NCBI GenBank assembly: GCA_021736135.1
Contig: JAIPGO010000018.1
Location: 1-50,746, forward strand
From: Candidatus Cloacimonadota bacterium
GTDB lineage: Bacteria > Cloacimonadota > Cloacimonadia > Cloacimonadales > TCS61
Direction of reading: 5' to 3'
Length of the DNA: 50,746 nucleotides
The notes under the pieces are model-generated. The model did no database searches, was not told where the DNA came from, and saw nothing but the letters and a program-made list of their open reading frames with translations. Of the stretch, positions 26,001 through 41,000 are shown piece by piece (positions within the stretch are counted from its first letter, which is position 1; every line of letters begins with the position of its first letter). Position numbers and translations under genes: made by a program.

Positions 26001-29000
26001 TAAATTGGGTATTCATCCACAATTTCCAGAACTTTATTGTCCAGAGGATTCAATCTTGATATTTTTTCGAGTTCATCTCCAAAGAATTCCAGTCTCACGG
26101 AATGCTCCATATAAGCAGGATAGATGTCAATGGTATCACCCATCACGCGGAAAGTACCTCTTTCAAAAGCTATATCATTACGACCGTAATGTATTTTCAC
26201 CAGTTGCCGGAGAAGCTTTTCACGGGAAATGGTTTCTCCTTTACGCAACCGGATCAGGGCATTACGATAATTTTCCGGTGTACCCAGCCCATAAATACAA
26301 CTCACACTGGCAACTATGATCACATCACGGCGTTCCATAAGTGACATTGTGGCGCGCAACCGTAATTTCTCTATCTGCTTATTGATGTCGGAATCTTTTT
26401 CTATATATATATCTTTTCCGGGTATATAAGCTTCCGGCTGATAATAATCGTAATAGGAGATAAAAAATTCCACCGCATTATCCGGGAAAAGCTGTTTAAA
26501 TTCACCATATAATTGTGCTGCCAGAGTCTTATTATGTGACATCACCAGGGTGGGACGATTTATTTCCTGTATTACCTGGGCAATAGTATAAGTTTTCCCG
26601 GAACCGGTTACGCCCAGCAGGGTCTGATGTTTTTCGTGATTTCGGATGCCACTGACCAGTTCCTGTATGGCTTCCGGCTGGTCACCGGTAGGTTGGTAGC
26701 TTGACTGCAGCTTAAATTTATTCATAATATTTAAAAAAGCATTTATTTTTCTATTGTGAGTGGGATGCTGATGCGGAAACAGGCTCCTGAGCCCTGATTA
26801 AAACCTTCCAGTTGTCCTCCGAAATTAGTTTCAATAATTTTCTTGGCAAAAAATAAGCCCAATCCGCTGGCACCTAACGACTCCTTAGCAGAAAAATATG
26901 GTTCAAATATCCGGTCGATTATTTCTTCTGAAATACCTCCACCATTATCGATTATGTCCAGTACAACAGAGTTATTATGCTTTTGCACTATCATCTTAAT
27001 GCTGGGACTATCAATCTGCCGCTGAGTAAATATATTAAGAGCATTGTGAATTATATTGATAACAGCTTCTGAGAAATCTGCCTTTTTGCCATTCAGCTCA
27101 TAACTCTTTCCTGCTTCCAAGGTCAGATTTATCCCTGATACTTCAGCATTTTTTCCTTCTAAATGGATTATTTCCTGCAATACATCATTTGTCTGGAAAT
27201 GTTCAGAATGATTACGTCGGTCAAAATGTTCTCTGAAAGTATCGATATTGGACATGAGCTCATTGATGATTTTCTTGATCTCCTCATGCTTTTGATGAAA
27301 TCCGTTGGAATCAAGCTCACCATAGTCAAAGGCATCTACACAATTCTGGATTTGAGAGGAAAGCAGTTGCACAGGTTGCAGCCAGTGTTGAGCCACCTGC
27401 TGCAGGATATTTGTGATAGAATTCCATTTATAGTTCAGAATCCGGTATTTGTCCTGTTGTCTTATCTCATTAAGTCGGTTTTCCAGAGTTACTTCGAGAT
27501 CTGCCTGCAGGTTTTGCAACTGGTCAGTGTTTACTTTCAAGTCCTTCCGGCTTTCCTGCAACTGCTCTTCCAGGTGCTTCAAATCAGTGGTATCCTGAAG
27601 ATATCCCCGCGAATAGAGTGGTTTCCCATCCATCGTATAATGATTCCAGCAGATAAAGTGGATATTGCGGATTCTGCCAATTTTATCGATTATCCGGTAA
27701 TTATCGATCATATCTTGATGCTCGGCGAGAGATTTCTGGAACTTCAAATATATATTTTCACGATCATCTTTATGGATCATATTGATAAATTCCCCAAATG
27801 TAATAGGAAATGCATCTGGAGTTATGCCCAGAATATTGCATGTTTCATTTGAACCAGAAAGAGCATCATCCAGATATTCATATTTCCAGGAAGCAATATG
27901 GACGATTCTTTCCGTTTCATCCAGTTGTTTATGAAGAGCATGGAGCTTAACTTCAAGTTCCTTGAAAGCTGTTATATCCTCCACTGTTCCTATCAGGGAA
28001 ATGGTATCATCAAGAGTGTCATAAAAAACTGAACCGCTTACGTGCACATGTTTGGTTTTATCACGCACAACCACGCGATGATTGAAATCGATACTGGAGG
28101 AAAGCCGTTCTTCAGAGATCAGGCTTAAAACGCGTTCCTTATCATCATCATGGACGCAGCTCAAATATTCATTCAGGCTTTTCTTTTCTGTAGGTGATGC
28201 CGTAGGCGCACATTCGAAGATGCTTAAAACACCCTCAGTAATGTAAATCTCATGCGTATGCGTATTATATTGGAAAAAACCGGTTGTAGAGGTTTCTTCT
28301 GCCTTGGAAAATAGATTTTCATAACGTTTCACCTGGAGCTGATGTTTTTGTTCTAATGTGATATCAATAAGAAGAAGTTCTACTCTGTTATTCGCAACAG
28401 GATGGACAACCGCCTGAAAATATCGGCTGCTTTCTGCATTAAAAAACTCGGTTATTCGAGATTTTCCCATTTGAACCGTGCTTTTAATAAATTGCAGAAA
28501 TTCTTTTCCCGAATCACCTGCCAGTTTTCCGGCTGATTTCTTGATTATCATTTTTGCTGGAAAACCGATCTTTCTCAAATCACTGCTTTGAGCGGATACA
28601 AGGTAATCAATTACGGTTTTCTTATTATCCAGAACTGGCTCCAGGATAAGATCGAAACATTCTTTTTCAGGAAATTCGCTGCCTATTGCATTTTGAGAAA
28701 GGTCTATATCGGCTCTGGTGATATTATAATTATTTTCCTCCAGCAGTGTTTTCATTGATTCCACTTCGGAGTAGATCCTGTTTATCCATTCCCTGATATC
28801 TTCATCATACTTCATAAAATTCTTCTGCCCAGTCATTTTACCACCAGCAAAACTATTTATACTTTGAAAATATATTTAACAGAAATTTGTCAAGCAATCA
28901 TTATAAGTCCGGATACTTTTTATAATTTCCGGTTAGCGCAAAATGATCAGTTTTCCGGTTAAATCATTGTTGCCCGGATTTATCCGGTACATATAAATCC

Positions 29001-32000
29001 CGCTTGAACAGGCTTTTCTGCTCTTGTCACAGCCATCCCATGTTATCTGATTCTCACCAGGATATAGATGAACTGTAAGCTGCTTAACTTTTTGACCTTT
29101 GAGATTATATATATTAAGCTCTGAGTCGCATTCCGAAATTATTCCCGACAGCAGGAAAGTAACTCCGCTTCTCAGATTGTCTGTCAGCCATAAAGGATTC
29201 GGGTAGCAGCTCAACTTATATGTTTCAGGTATGTCCAGGTCTTCCTGATCGATACCGGTTAACTCATACTCAAAATCCAGCAGAGTGGTTTCTCCGGCTA
29301 TCACTTCCACATCCGCCTGATGTTGCACAAGATAGTCATCCAGACCTGCATAAACATCATAAAATCCGGGAGGTAAAGTCAGTTCATAAGCACCTGTCTC
29401 AGCAGTTACTGCCTCAAATATCCCTGCCTTAACGGTTACTCCGCTTAGAGTATTGCCGGTTGCAGCATCTCTTACCTGTCCCATTAAAATTCCCGTGCCC
29501 AGCAGTTCGCTTTCTATAAGATAAAGTTGTCTGATTTCCAGGTCACTCATTCCTCTGTTCCAGATTTTAACCTCATCAATAATGCCAAAAAAGTAATCCG
29601 CTGCTGCTGGTGAATCCGGTGATTTCCCAATATACATATCCGTGGAATCAGCTACTAATTCCCCGTTTACAAGCCCTTGCGCCAGCAGTTCCCCATTTAT
29701 ATAGGTTTTTACGGTTCTGCCGTCATTAACCAGGGCTACCTGCTGCCATTCCTGCCAGTCAAAACTGCCGTTTGGGGTATTGGGAGCACCATCATTCGTG
29801 CCTCCGCCACTGGAATGAAAACGGTGATGCACATACTGGTTTTCCGAATGTATCCAGGCACACTGGTCGCGCCCTGGTCTGCCTATTAAGCCGCGCCAAC
29901 CGGTATTCTGCTCGTTTGCCTGCACCCAGAATATGGTTGTGTAGTGTAACGCTGAGGCTGTCATTGCCGGATTTGCCGGAATTGTAATGAAATCTGTTCC
30001 TAAAAATTCTGCTCCCTGCCCCCAGGGTGTTGCCGTTAATGCTATTGTATTGCTGCTCCCCTGCCAGCCGCTTATCTCGTCGGAAAAATCATCGTCCAGA
30101 CTGAAATATGCCAGTTCCTCACAAGTCAGAGAGGTGCCGTCAAGAAAACTGATTCCCGTTTCTGTGGCGATCCCCGAAGAATATACCGCTTCAATGGCTG
30201 CCGTATGCCAGCTTTCATCTAAAGCGCTCAGATCGCAGAAATTATCTTCCGTAACCGCAAATGGCTCTTCGGCACCATCTATATATATCCTGTATTCCAC
30301 AAAATGACGATCCTGAGGTACTGCATCCCAGCTTAAAATATAGTCGGTTACACCAGGGAACGTGGCACCTGTTAATAGTTCTTCAAGTTCGATGTCAAGC
30401 GAAGTATCTTCCAAAATACTCAGTTCACACACATAATTCTGATAATATGGTAATGTTACTGTTAACTCATAATTCCCTTTCCGGATATCGGTTGTGATAC
30501 TGCCTGTTTCCGGAAGAACATATTCATAATTATAGGGACTGTTTACTCCCTCAAGATTATGCAAAGTTAATAAAGCACCCTCTGTTGTATCTCCTGAATT
30601 AGCTGTAACATTAATTATTACATCTGCCGTCATCAGGTATGCTAATTCCTGAGTTACTGCAAAGTCTGAAGTATATGCACTATATTGCGCACACACTGCA
30701 TAACGGTAAACTCCTGCCTCCAGTTCCAGCCATTGCATATCGGTATAAGATGTTTCCTCAATAACTTCTGTTGTTATTTCCTCCCAGTTTTCCAGATTGA
30801 ATTCATCCTCCGATAGCAGCCTGTAAACCCTGTAACCCTCCAGTGATCTGGACATCAGACTTGCCGGTGCATCCCAGTTTATTACTGCTGCCGTTTCATC
30901 GTTTCCACTTATTGTAATATGCAATGGTTTGATGGGATCATCGCTTAGCTCTGCATTCACTTCCGCGGTTTCTTCATCTGCCGCTATAATGCCATTCACT
31001 CTGATTCGTTCATATAATGGATGATCAAAAATCACGGTATATTCCCCCGGATAAACGTCCAGAGTATATTCTCCGGCGGCTGATGTTTCCGTCTGAAATG
31101 CTCCTGCTCTAACCTCCACGCCGGCTAATGACTCTCCACTAAAGGCATCACTCACGCTGCCTGCAATTGTGCCTGTTCCTCCCATTCCTTCCCACCTGTA
31201 AAGCGTTATTGAGCCCTTTACCCATTGCGGATTTATTATATTATTGCTGTTATCAAGCACGGCAAACCAACTCCCTAATTCGGGATAGGGCATTTCAAAA
31301 GAAAATATCCCAAAATCACTTTCCGTGATCGTATTAAATCCTTCAAAAGGTATTGCCGATAAATAGGAATAATACTGCACCAGGTCACTCATGAAAAAAT
31401 TGACCGCCCCCTGCTCGCGCCTTTCACAAAACCAGGTATTCTCACTTGTATCATCCATCACGATATTGCCGTAGATCACCTGGCTGTCTGCTTCATATTC
31501 CACCACCAGCCGGAAATCATCTTCATCATCACCGGGAACATCTATTTGCGTCAGCGGAAGTTCGGGAATTATCGCCGAAACCTGTAATTCCACATTATAT
31601 TCCTCACCACCAACAGTACTTTCAGAAAACATCTGGTATTCCACGCTCCCCCAGGGCGAGCTCATCGCCACCCAGTATTCATGTCCGTCACCGATGGTAA
31701 ATTCATATCTTCCTTCATTATCCGTCCAGCCCACCATATCGCCCGTTACCTGGTTATTAAGCCGTAAGCCGATCAATACTCTTGCCCCGTCCAAAGGCTT
31801 GCCTTCTCCATCTATGGCATATACATTGAGTGTCGCATAATTCGGCGCATATAACTGCGTAACCGGTGTCATCAAACCATCGGATCGCACTTCGATAACG
31901 GAACCGAAATTGCTTCCCCAGCCATTTTCATACATGTAAAAATTATTTATACTGCCGCCATCCCAGTGTATCCACTCTCCATCCCAGAATTCATTCCAGG

Positions 32001-35000
32001 TATGATCAACCGTAAAACACACTATGCTCGTGGTTGGAATGAGTGCTATTCTGCCAATTGCCACCCGCATATCCGCATGCTCTCCACAACGCCCGATATG
32101 TTTGCGGTAAATACGTACAGGCTGATGAGGTCTTTCGTTATTACTCGTGAAAACCAGGCTTTGACCCAGCCATTGCGTGTAAGCGCCTATTGCGGAATCG
32201 TATCCCGTGGTGAAATCATTGGCATAATCACACTGCATCAGATAATTACGCAATACCGGATAACCTTCATCGGCATAATTATATAAAAAATCACGCCAGA
32301 AATATCCTTCCTCAGGTCCTACTATATTAGTATTATGCGTGGAATTGCTTTCCAGAACATCAGGACTGATAAAAGCCGGTATTTCGTCCGTTATCTTGGG
32401 ATGAACTATATACCAGTAATACACATCACGCGGCACTTCCGTCTGATGTACCATTCCCGAGGCATCTTTGCTCCAGTAACGCGTGGTGCTGTAGTAATTT
32501 TCATCTGTTACCGAATTACCGTAATCTATCACTTCCACATAGCTCAGGTCAGTATCATATTCATAGATCATCTCGGCATTCTGTATATACATCTCGGGAT
32601 GTGCATAATCGCTGCTCAAATATTGACTCGATGACGTGGCAATGCAAAAGGCAACTTCATCAATTATCGGATCATCAACTTCATTGATAACTTCTGCCCA
32701 GAATATCTGCTTCTCTTCATCAAGCTGACTCAGCATGTTTTCCAGTTCCGCCCTGATCCATTTCGGCGCCCGTTCAATCGCATCCAAAGCTTCTGCTGCC
32801 AGTCCGCTGCTCATTTGTGTTACCGTTAATTCCTGCGTAAAACCATTATATTCCACGCTCACATGCTCGCCTGCTCCCAGAAAAGTATTGATATTCACCG
32901 AATCCGCCAGCTCCCAGCCTTCCCGGTCTATTTCCGAAACATGCTGCTGCACTACATTTTCAGCACCCCGCCAGACCTGTGCCCGTGCGCCGGATGGCTC
33001 CTCCGGTTCCGCTAATTCCCGGCACGTCAAACCCCGCGCTTCGCTCCATAATAACGTCGTTCCTGCCATAAATAATATTAAAAATAATACTTTTCTGAAC
33101 ATAATGCCCTCCAGCAATAATGCCTGCAATGCCATTTTGATCTAACCTGACCACCAAAACCAGAGATAATTGAACTATCTCTTATATGTCAATAAATTTC
33201 ACCCCACCCCTCCCCCGAATTATAATCCTTCATCTTTCATCTTTCATCTTTAATCGTTTCCCTTCCATCGTCCATCGTCCATCGACCATTGTGAATTGTT
33301 ACCATCTCCCCTTCACCCTTTCGCTCCCTCAATCCCACCCCTCCCCCGAATTTTCATCTTTAATCTTCCATCTTCCATCTTCCATCGTCCATTGTGAATT
33401 GTTACGGTCTCCCCTTCACCTTTTCGCTCCCTCAATCCCTCCCTTCCCATCTTCCCATTTTCACATCCTCCCAGTTATCCAACCCTCAAACCTTCCAATC
33501 CTCAAACCCTCTGTTTTTCCCCCCTTCTCCCCTTCACCTTTTCGCTCCCTCAATCCCTCCCTTCCCATCTTCCCATTTTCACATCCTCCCAGTTATCCAA
33601 CCCTCAAACCTTCCAACCCTCAAACCCTCTGTTTTTCCCCCCTTCACCCCCTTCGCCTTTTCGCTCCCTCAATCCCTCCCCTCCCCCGAATTTTCATCTT
33701 TCATCGATTCCCCCCCCTCCATTCACCACGTACACTAAAAAAAGAACTCAACCATAACCATAATTGTCAATTACATTCTAACTAATCAAGCAATATCTTT
33801 ATACCTTCATCATATCAAAATCATTAGTGCACCGTAGCGAATTCCTGAGCGTGGAGCGCCGATGATGTCTCAAACTTAACAATTCATTCAACTCAATCAG
33901 ATCGTATGTTTCCTGAAAAATCAAGCATCAAATGGTAAATCAGAATTTGCTTATTAGAGTCAGTATTATGCCTTGAACTATATACATATTCAAAATCCTC
34001 AATGAAATCTTCTGACTGCATCCCTTGGATGGTTCTGGTCCCAGGAAATTTCTCTTCAATTAATTTATTTAAAATCTTTATATTCTGATTAATATCCATT
34101 GATTCTACAATAAAACCAATCATACCATTTAGTCCATATTTACTGGAATACTTCTCAGTAATGAATCTCATTAAGCCTTCGGAGATATACTTTGCATTCA
34201 AACCGCTTACACCTTCTGGCTTAACACTATCAAGGCGCTTGCACTCAATGATGTAATACGCATCTGTATCGATAAAGCTTTGTTTTGTCTGGATTTTGAT
34301 ATCTGTCCTTCCCGGGCTTCTATCTTCTGGTACTTCACGATCAAAGATGAAGTCATTTAGTTTGACTCTATTTCTTATTAAGTTATCCTTCAGATATTCG
34401 ATAAGAAGTACATCTCGTATTTGATTTTCATTATTTGCACAAACTATTTCATCCCTGAGCATCAGATAATAGCAAATTACAATTTTCTGAATTATTACCT
34501 TAAATTCATCATAATAAATACTTTCTCCATATTCATATTTGGTCGAATCCAAGCTATCAAACATGAAAACTATTCCTTCCTGCAGTTAAGATTGCATCTG
34601 CTACCTCATACATGTCAAAATAAGCAATTGCTTTATGCCAGAGTCTTTTCTCATTTGGTTTAATAATATAAAAACCATCTGTCTCAAATCCTCTTATATC
34701 TCTTTTCAGTATTAATCTTTCGCTGATTTTCTCAATCCCGAGAGCAGCAATCTTTTCAATAATTGTATTACCGGTAACATCTTCCATTATAACCTTTTTC
34801 TCTGATAACTCACTTTTAAAGAAAATCCCGATTAATGCTGAACTATGAAAAATTTCAATATTGAAATGCAATCCCATATTCAAAAAAGTATTTTCAAATC
34901 TATCTCTGAATACTTTAATGTAATCCTGGATCATATCACTTTCTGAGGTTAGTGGCATAATTTCTCGCGAATTATCACTATGATGACGCATAATGAGCGG

Positions 35001-38000
35001 TATGGTGATATCATTAGTATAGTCAATCAAAGATTTCTCTTCCTCCGATAACTCAAATTCTCTTTGTACTAATTCGTCCAATGCCTTGCTTTCTAATTCA
35101 ATTTGATTTTCAAGCTGCAGCAGATCCGCGGATAGAAAAAGATTGGTTGCTGAATAGTAACTGCGTTTTAAATTTTCGATAATTTCAACTAATTCTGCAA
35201 TTTCTGCTTTCTCGAAAAATGGCAGCATCCATTTCTCTTCATCATGAATTTGCTCTCTTTCAATACCGGTAGATGAACCCAATTGAAATAATAGATATGA
35301 TGTAATGCTGGAATTAAATATCGCATTAAGATTTCTTAAATATTCTATTGAAGATGCTCTTATTCCGGTAAACATGTGAGTATAAACTGCATCCTGATAC
35401 AAAATTGCCGATTTCGGTTTTATAAATTTATTCACACCCCTACTTATTAGCAATACGGGGGCACTAAATAATGCTCTATTTCTTTTCCGATGTAATGTAA
35501 CACATTCAAATTTGCTGTCTTCATTCATTTCGATAAAATGATTCTCAATTATAGTTTCATCTGGTTTGATCATTATCATCCCTTGATAGTCGGAAGCATC
35601 ATATCTGCCGGATTTTCCAACTATGACTCCTTCTCCTTTAATTACATCATTTTCCTGAAATGTACTTTTTATAGATTTATAATTCTCTTTTAATCGTTTA
35701 ATAAAATTGAAATCGAGGTAACAACCATAAACTAATATCTTCCAAAGATAATCATAATTCTTCAGTCTTTTTTGGACTACTCTCTTATAATCGTTTCTTA
35801 AAATTGAAAATATCTTATGATATGTGAAAAGCCTACTCGGTTTGAGAGCCAAATGATGTATAATATTTTGATCCGTATTTTCCCCGTTAGCATATTTATA
35901 GAACAATATTGTTGCCGGTGCAATGGATGGATCATTAGATTTGTCAAAAACTTCTCTTCTCACAGATGACAATTCAAATACCATACTCACGAAATAATTC
36001 TCTAAAAAATAATTTCTAAAGTTTTCACCTTTTAAGTTATAGAGCACTTTGCTGGTAACTATCAAAGCACACTTCGTATGATTATCACAAAAGTCACTGG
36101 TCCTTAATAAAAATACTTGAGCTATCTCTTTATTGCTGATAACAATATTTGATTCTTCCCTGATTCTTCTTTTATTTACATATTCCACATGTAATGCTTC
36201 CCTGTTTCCCTCTGTTCCCCTTTTCCAGGGTGGATTTCCAATGATAAAATTAAGCCCAATTAGGTGAGTATTGTTATTAAATGCTTCATCAAAAAAGTCT
36301 CCTACAAAAAAATTACTGTTTTTCAATTCCGGAAACCTGAAATGTTCTATATCAGGTGATAATTGAAAATGCAGCATAGTCAAATAAATCGAAAAAGCTG
36401 ATACGGATACGGCATCAGGGTCTTTGTCAATACCGAATAGATTATCTTTAGCAAGCCTGATCAAAGCTTCTTTGTATTCTTCAGACCCTTTTATCACACC
36501 AGGATTCAGATGTTCAAATTGCTTCACTATTTTCCGATAAGCTTCCACCAGGAATATTCCTGAGCCACAGGCTGGATCAAGTATTTTGCAGTTATATTCC
36601 TCCGGTTTATCTTGAAAGAATTTCTCCACCGTCTGGGAAAGGATGTAATCAACTAAAAATATTGGAGTATAATAAGCTCCTTTCTTTGCCTGTTCTTCTT
36701 CTCCAATAAACAGCTCGTAAACATTACTGATAAATTCAACCGGAATTATTGAAAAATCATATATGTCAAATAAACTCAATTGGGATGTTTCAGTTCCTAA
36801 TTCGCTTCCCTGGATCAATTCTGCCAACACAACAAATGCTTCCTCAGTAACTGATTCATATTCATCACATTTTATCGAAAACAAGTCGCCATTGAATTTC
36901 CCCTCTAAGAAATCAAAAAAAGAAATCACCAATTCCCTGTTTCTGAGCAGGGCAGCAAACTCATCATTATTTAAATATTCAAATTCGATACTTTCTGCCT
37001 GAAAATTAAACCTTACTCTGCGATCTATCAGATACCTTGTAAATATACATTTGCCAATCAATCGATTTGCCAGACTTTTCTCAATGTTATAATTACTCCT
37101 TAAAATCTCTCGGGCTGCTTTGATATTTTCCAGCAATTTATAATCAACTCTTTCTTTATGTGCAAATTCTTGTTTATAATTCTCCCAGGGAATGCCATTC
37201 AATAAATTGAAATATTCAAAATCATCTATATTATCGCTGCTCAAAGGAGACAAAGTCCTTGCGTTTAAAAGATATCTGAAACCATTATAAATGTCAATAT
37301 TCCCGGGTTCGATAATAAATACTATAGGAGATTCGTTAAAATTCCAGACACTCTTAAATATCGCATTTCTGTCTTCAGGATTTTGATAAAATAATATTAA
37401 CGGCTTATTACTGATACAAAAAAAAGCATCTGGTTTATAAACACCTTCAAAAAATTCTTCAACTCTTTTGGCAAACAGCCCGGCCCATCTATTCTCGGAA
37501 GTAATATAAAGACCATTATCACGATTAAAACCAAGTTTTCTAAATAATGAGTCCATAAGCTTTACCTCCTTATTAAATTAAAACTCTCTTCCACAATCTA
37601 AACTATATCCATATATAGTTTAGATTCTTTGTCAAATAGAAATTTACCCTCTGAAAAAGCAATATATAAATTCCACCGAAAATTTTGCCATACAGCATAT
37701 TGTAATCGAGCATATCCGATTTATATTGTTTGCCGTCTGCTGCCGTTAATTTCAGTTGGGTAGTAGCGCTAACCAACTGACTGTTCTCTTTCTTTAACTT
37801 GGCTTTCAGGTATTTCCAATAGTTACGGGTTTTGGTGTAGTCGTCCTGATCGGTAAGAACTGCTACTATATCCAAAACCGAAAACCACCACTTAGCATTC
37901 TTTTCATCCCATAAGGCTCTTACTTCGCGGTCGTTAAAAAAACGTATCGATATCTTTGTGTTATTCATTGTTATTTCATAAATTCAAGCGAAACGTTTCT

Positions 38001-41000
38001 GTTTCTTCGCAAGCTCAAAATTTTCTGTCATGGTCAGGTCTCTGATTTTTGTTAGTTCTAAATGGTGCAGATAAGAAAACAGCTTCCCATCCACAAATTG
38101 CACTAAATCGGGTCCGGTCATTGCCACATGATGATCTGTTTTAACATCTTCACCCTTTGGCATTGCCCGGTTCTGCCTCCTGAATTCCTCGCTGAGAATG
38201 TAATTATATTCCTCTCCCTTCAAACCTGCTTCATCAACCTTAATAACTTCAAGGTCATCCTGATAACGTAAAAAAAGACCCCAGGAAGTCTGCCCAATAT
38301 AATCAAGCTCACTATCAGCCCCCGAATCCTTAGAAAATATATCATCTATATTTTTAAATGTTTGTTCAAACAATATCATCTCCTTTAAACTTTATTATCT
38401 TATCTTAAACCACAACAATAAAATACATTCCATCTTGGCAAGTTAATTTTAACGACAGGTTCTTAATTTATTTCCAAATTTCCAAAACGCCACTCATTAC
38501 TAAATTCTTCCTCAATTCTTGCATCCATAAACTTATACGTTAAAAACTCCTGATATCCATTTTTGCTAATATTGATGATCATACCATAGTTATACTCATA
38601 ATCTTTTCTATAAAATACTTAATAAGGGTAATTGTGATGACAGCGTCCCCATAATATTCGGATAAGTTTTGTAAAATTTACAGTAACGGTTTGATCCTCT
38701 TAATCCGCGGTTCTATAATTTAACTCGGGAGATACGAAGCCACTGATTACTGACTATTTTCCCGCAGTTTTGGTATCACACCGTTTAAAGGTGGAACTTC
38801 ACCATATATTTTCAGATAGGTGCTGATAAGTTCAGCTTCAAGTTTTTTTTCATCTCTTTCAATGCAAATGTGATACCGAACATTAAGACCTTGAACTTCT
38901 GAACCAAAATGATCTTTCAGAATTCTAAAATACTTCTTCCCACCGCAATGCCCATTTTGGGATTTATCAGGTTCAGACTCTACATAAGTAGTGGCACTTT
39001 TATAAAATAATCTCAGCCTTTTCCATAACCCGGTCTTGATTCCTGTTTGCCCGATATATAATATCCTATTCATATCTGAACCTAAAAGGCGGTCTATCTT
39101 ATCCTTTTTACAATGTTTTACTGTTATTATGTAAACTCCCGCAGTTTTATCTGCATTATTTACAATATCTGATGGTGGATTTTTAAACAATTCATCAAAT
39201 CCTTGTTCAGAAGTAAATTTCTCCAGTAATTCATTTAACTTATTTTTCAGTTCACCAGTTATCATTCACACTCCCTGAAATTATTAGGTCATATACAAAA
39301 TAAACCACAAAATAATTTGATTACTCACAATTAAACGTCAAGAGAAAAGTAACCAAGTGGACGTTCACCAATGCGCAGCATGGGGAATGAACACGACATC
39401 TGCCACCTTCTAATGGATTGAATAAATATCGAAAACCCCCGAATTGCATATTCTTCTCAGAAAAGCCACCAAGTCCACCCAGGTTGAGCCATCCCTCCGC
39501 TAAAATGGAGCCACCCATTCTTTGATGAGAGCCACATAGCAAATTGTATTGTTAAACACATAATTTATTGACTTAAAACAATAGTAAACAAAACTGATCC
39601 AGTTCAGTGAAACGGAAGTAGGTTCTGCTGGAGAGCAACCTGCCAGGGATAGCTGAATACAAAATGAGTGGAGTGCGATTAATTTGTCGTACTCCCTTTT
39701 TTTATATACTCATTTTGGTTATGCCTTAAAAAACTCCAAAAATGTCCTTTTACACGTGGTTCTGGTTAGAATATTTAGTGGCTCAATATTAGCGGAGGGG
39801 TGGCTCAACTTGGGAATACAGGTGGCTCTATTTCAGAATATTATTCACCCGAATAAAATCTATAATAGTTTCGATGAATCTATCGTGCCTAAGATTCCTT
39901 AATGTAGTGTTAGTTTTTTTATCTCTATTTGTATCTTAGATAATCATCGATACTATCAATATTACAATTATGATAATGTTAAATAATATCATTAACATTT
40001 GCCGTTTTTTAATTTCAACCTGTCTCTTCATTTGAAGGTCCAATTGAATATCTATGTTCTTCTTTCCTTCATCAAAGTAGTCTTTAATTTCATTGCTTTG
40101 CTTTTGATAGTCAGCTTTTAGCTTAGTAAATTCACTCTCAATTCCACTTTTTAAAGAAACTTCTATACTTTTTGTCATTTCTGATGCTTTGGCATCTATT
40201 TGTTGTGTTACCTTGTCTGTTCTGTCACTGATAATTTTTGTTAAATCTTTATTCAATTCTTTCAATATATTTTCTTTGTATATAGCAGAAAATATTTCCT
40301 GTATATCTTGAGAGTATTCATCAGATAATTTACTCATCATCAACCTCCCTTGTTTTCAATATTTCATAATACTTAATATTTCGATATAATTTGAGAAACT
40401 TTATCAGTTTTTCACCTTTTCCCATTCGTTTATGTGGCTCACGCCATTCAACTATTTCAGATTCTATAGAATGAATGAGTATCTCAGTAAATTTTTCACT
40501 TAATTCGTATTTTTCTCTAAGTGTATTTTTAACTTTTAGATAAAAAGCCCCGTCTCTATCTAGCTTATCAAAATTTTCCTCATAAGATTTTTCAATATTC
40601 TTTTTCCTTATATCCATCTCATTCAAGGCATTAGAGTTAAAATCATTTATACAAAGTTCTACTTTCTCCTTAAGCTGATTTTTTAATACTGAGAAATCAT
40701 CTAAATATTTTTTAAGTTTTTTCCTTTCTGATTTTAACTTATTTTTTATTATTATAGCTTGTCCCGGTACCAACCAATCAATGCCAGGTATTTTTTTCTT
40801 TTTGTGCTTTATGATATAATAATCACTAAAATCATATCCCGTTACTGAAGTCCATTCGATAGTGCCTAACTTAACTTTCCATTCACTTTCGCTATTTCTG
40901 ATGTGAGCGTCTAATTTTCTCAGATATTTATCGTAATTTTCATATGACTCAGCACCATTAATTAGAGCTAATTTTGAATCTAAATCCTTTTCTACCCCTT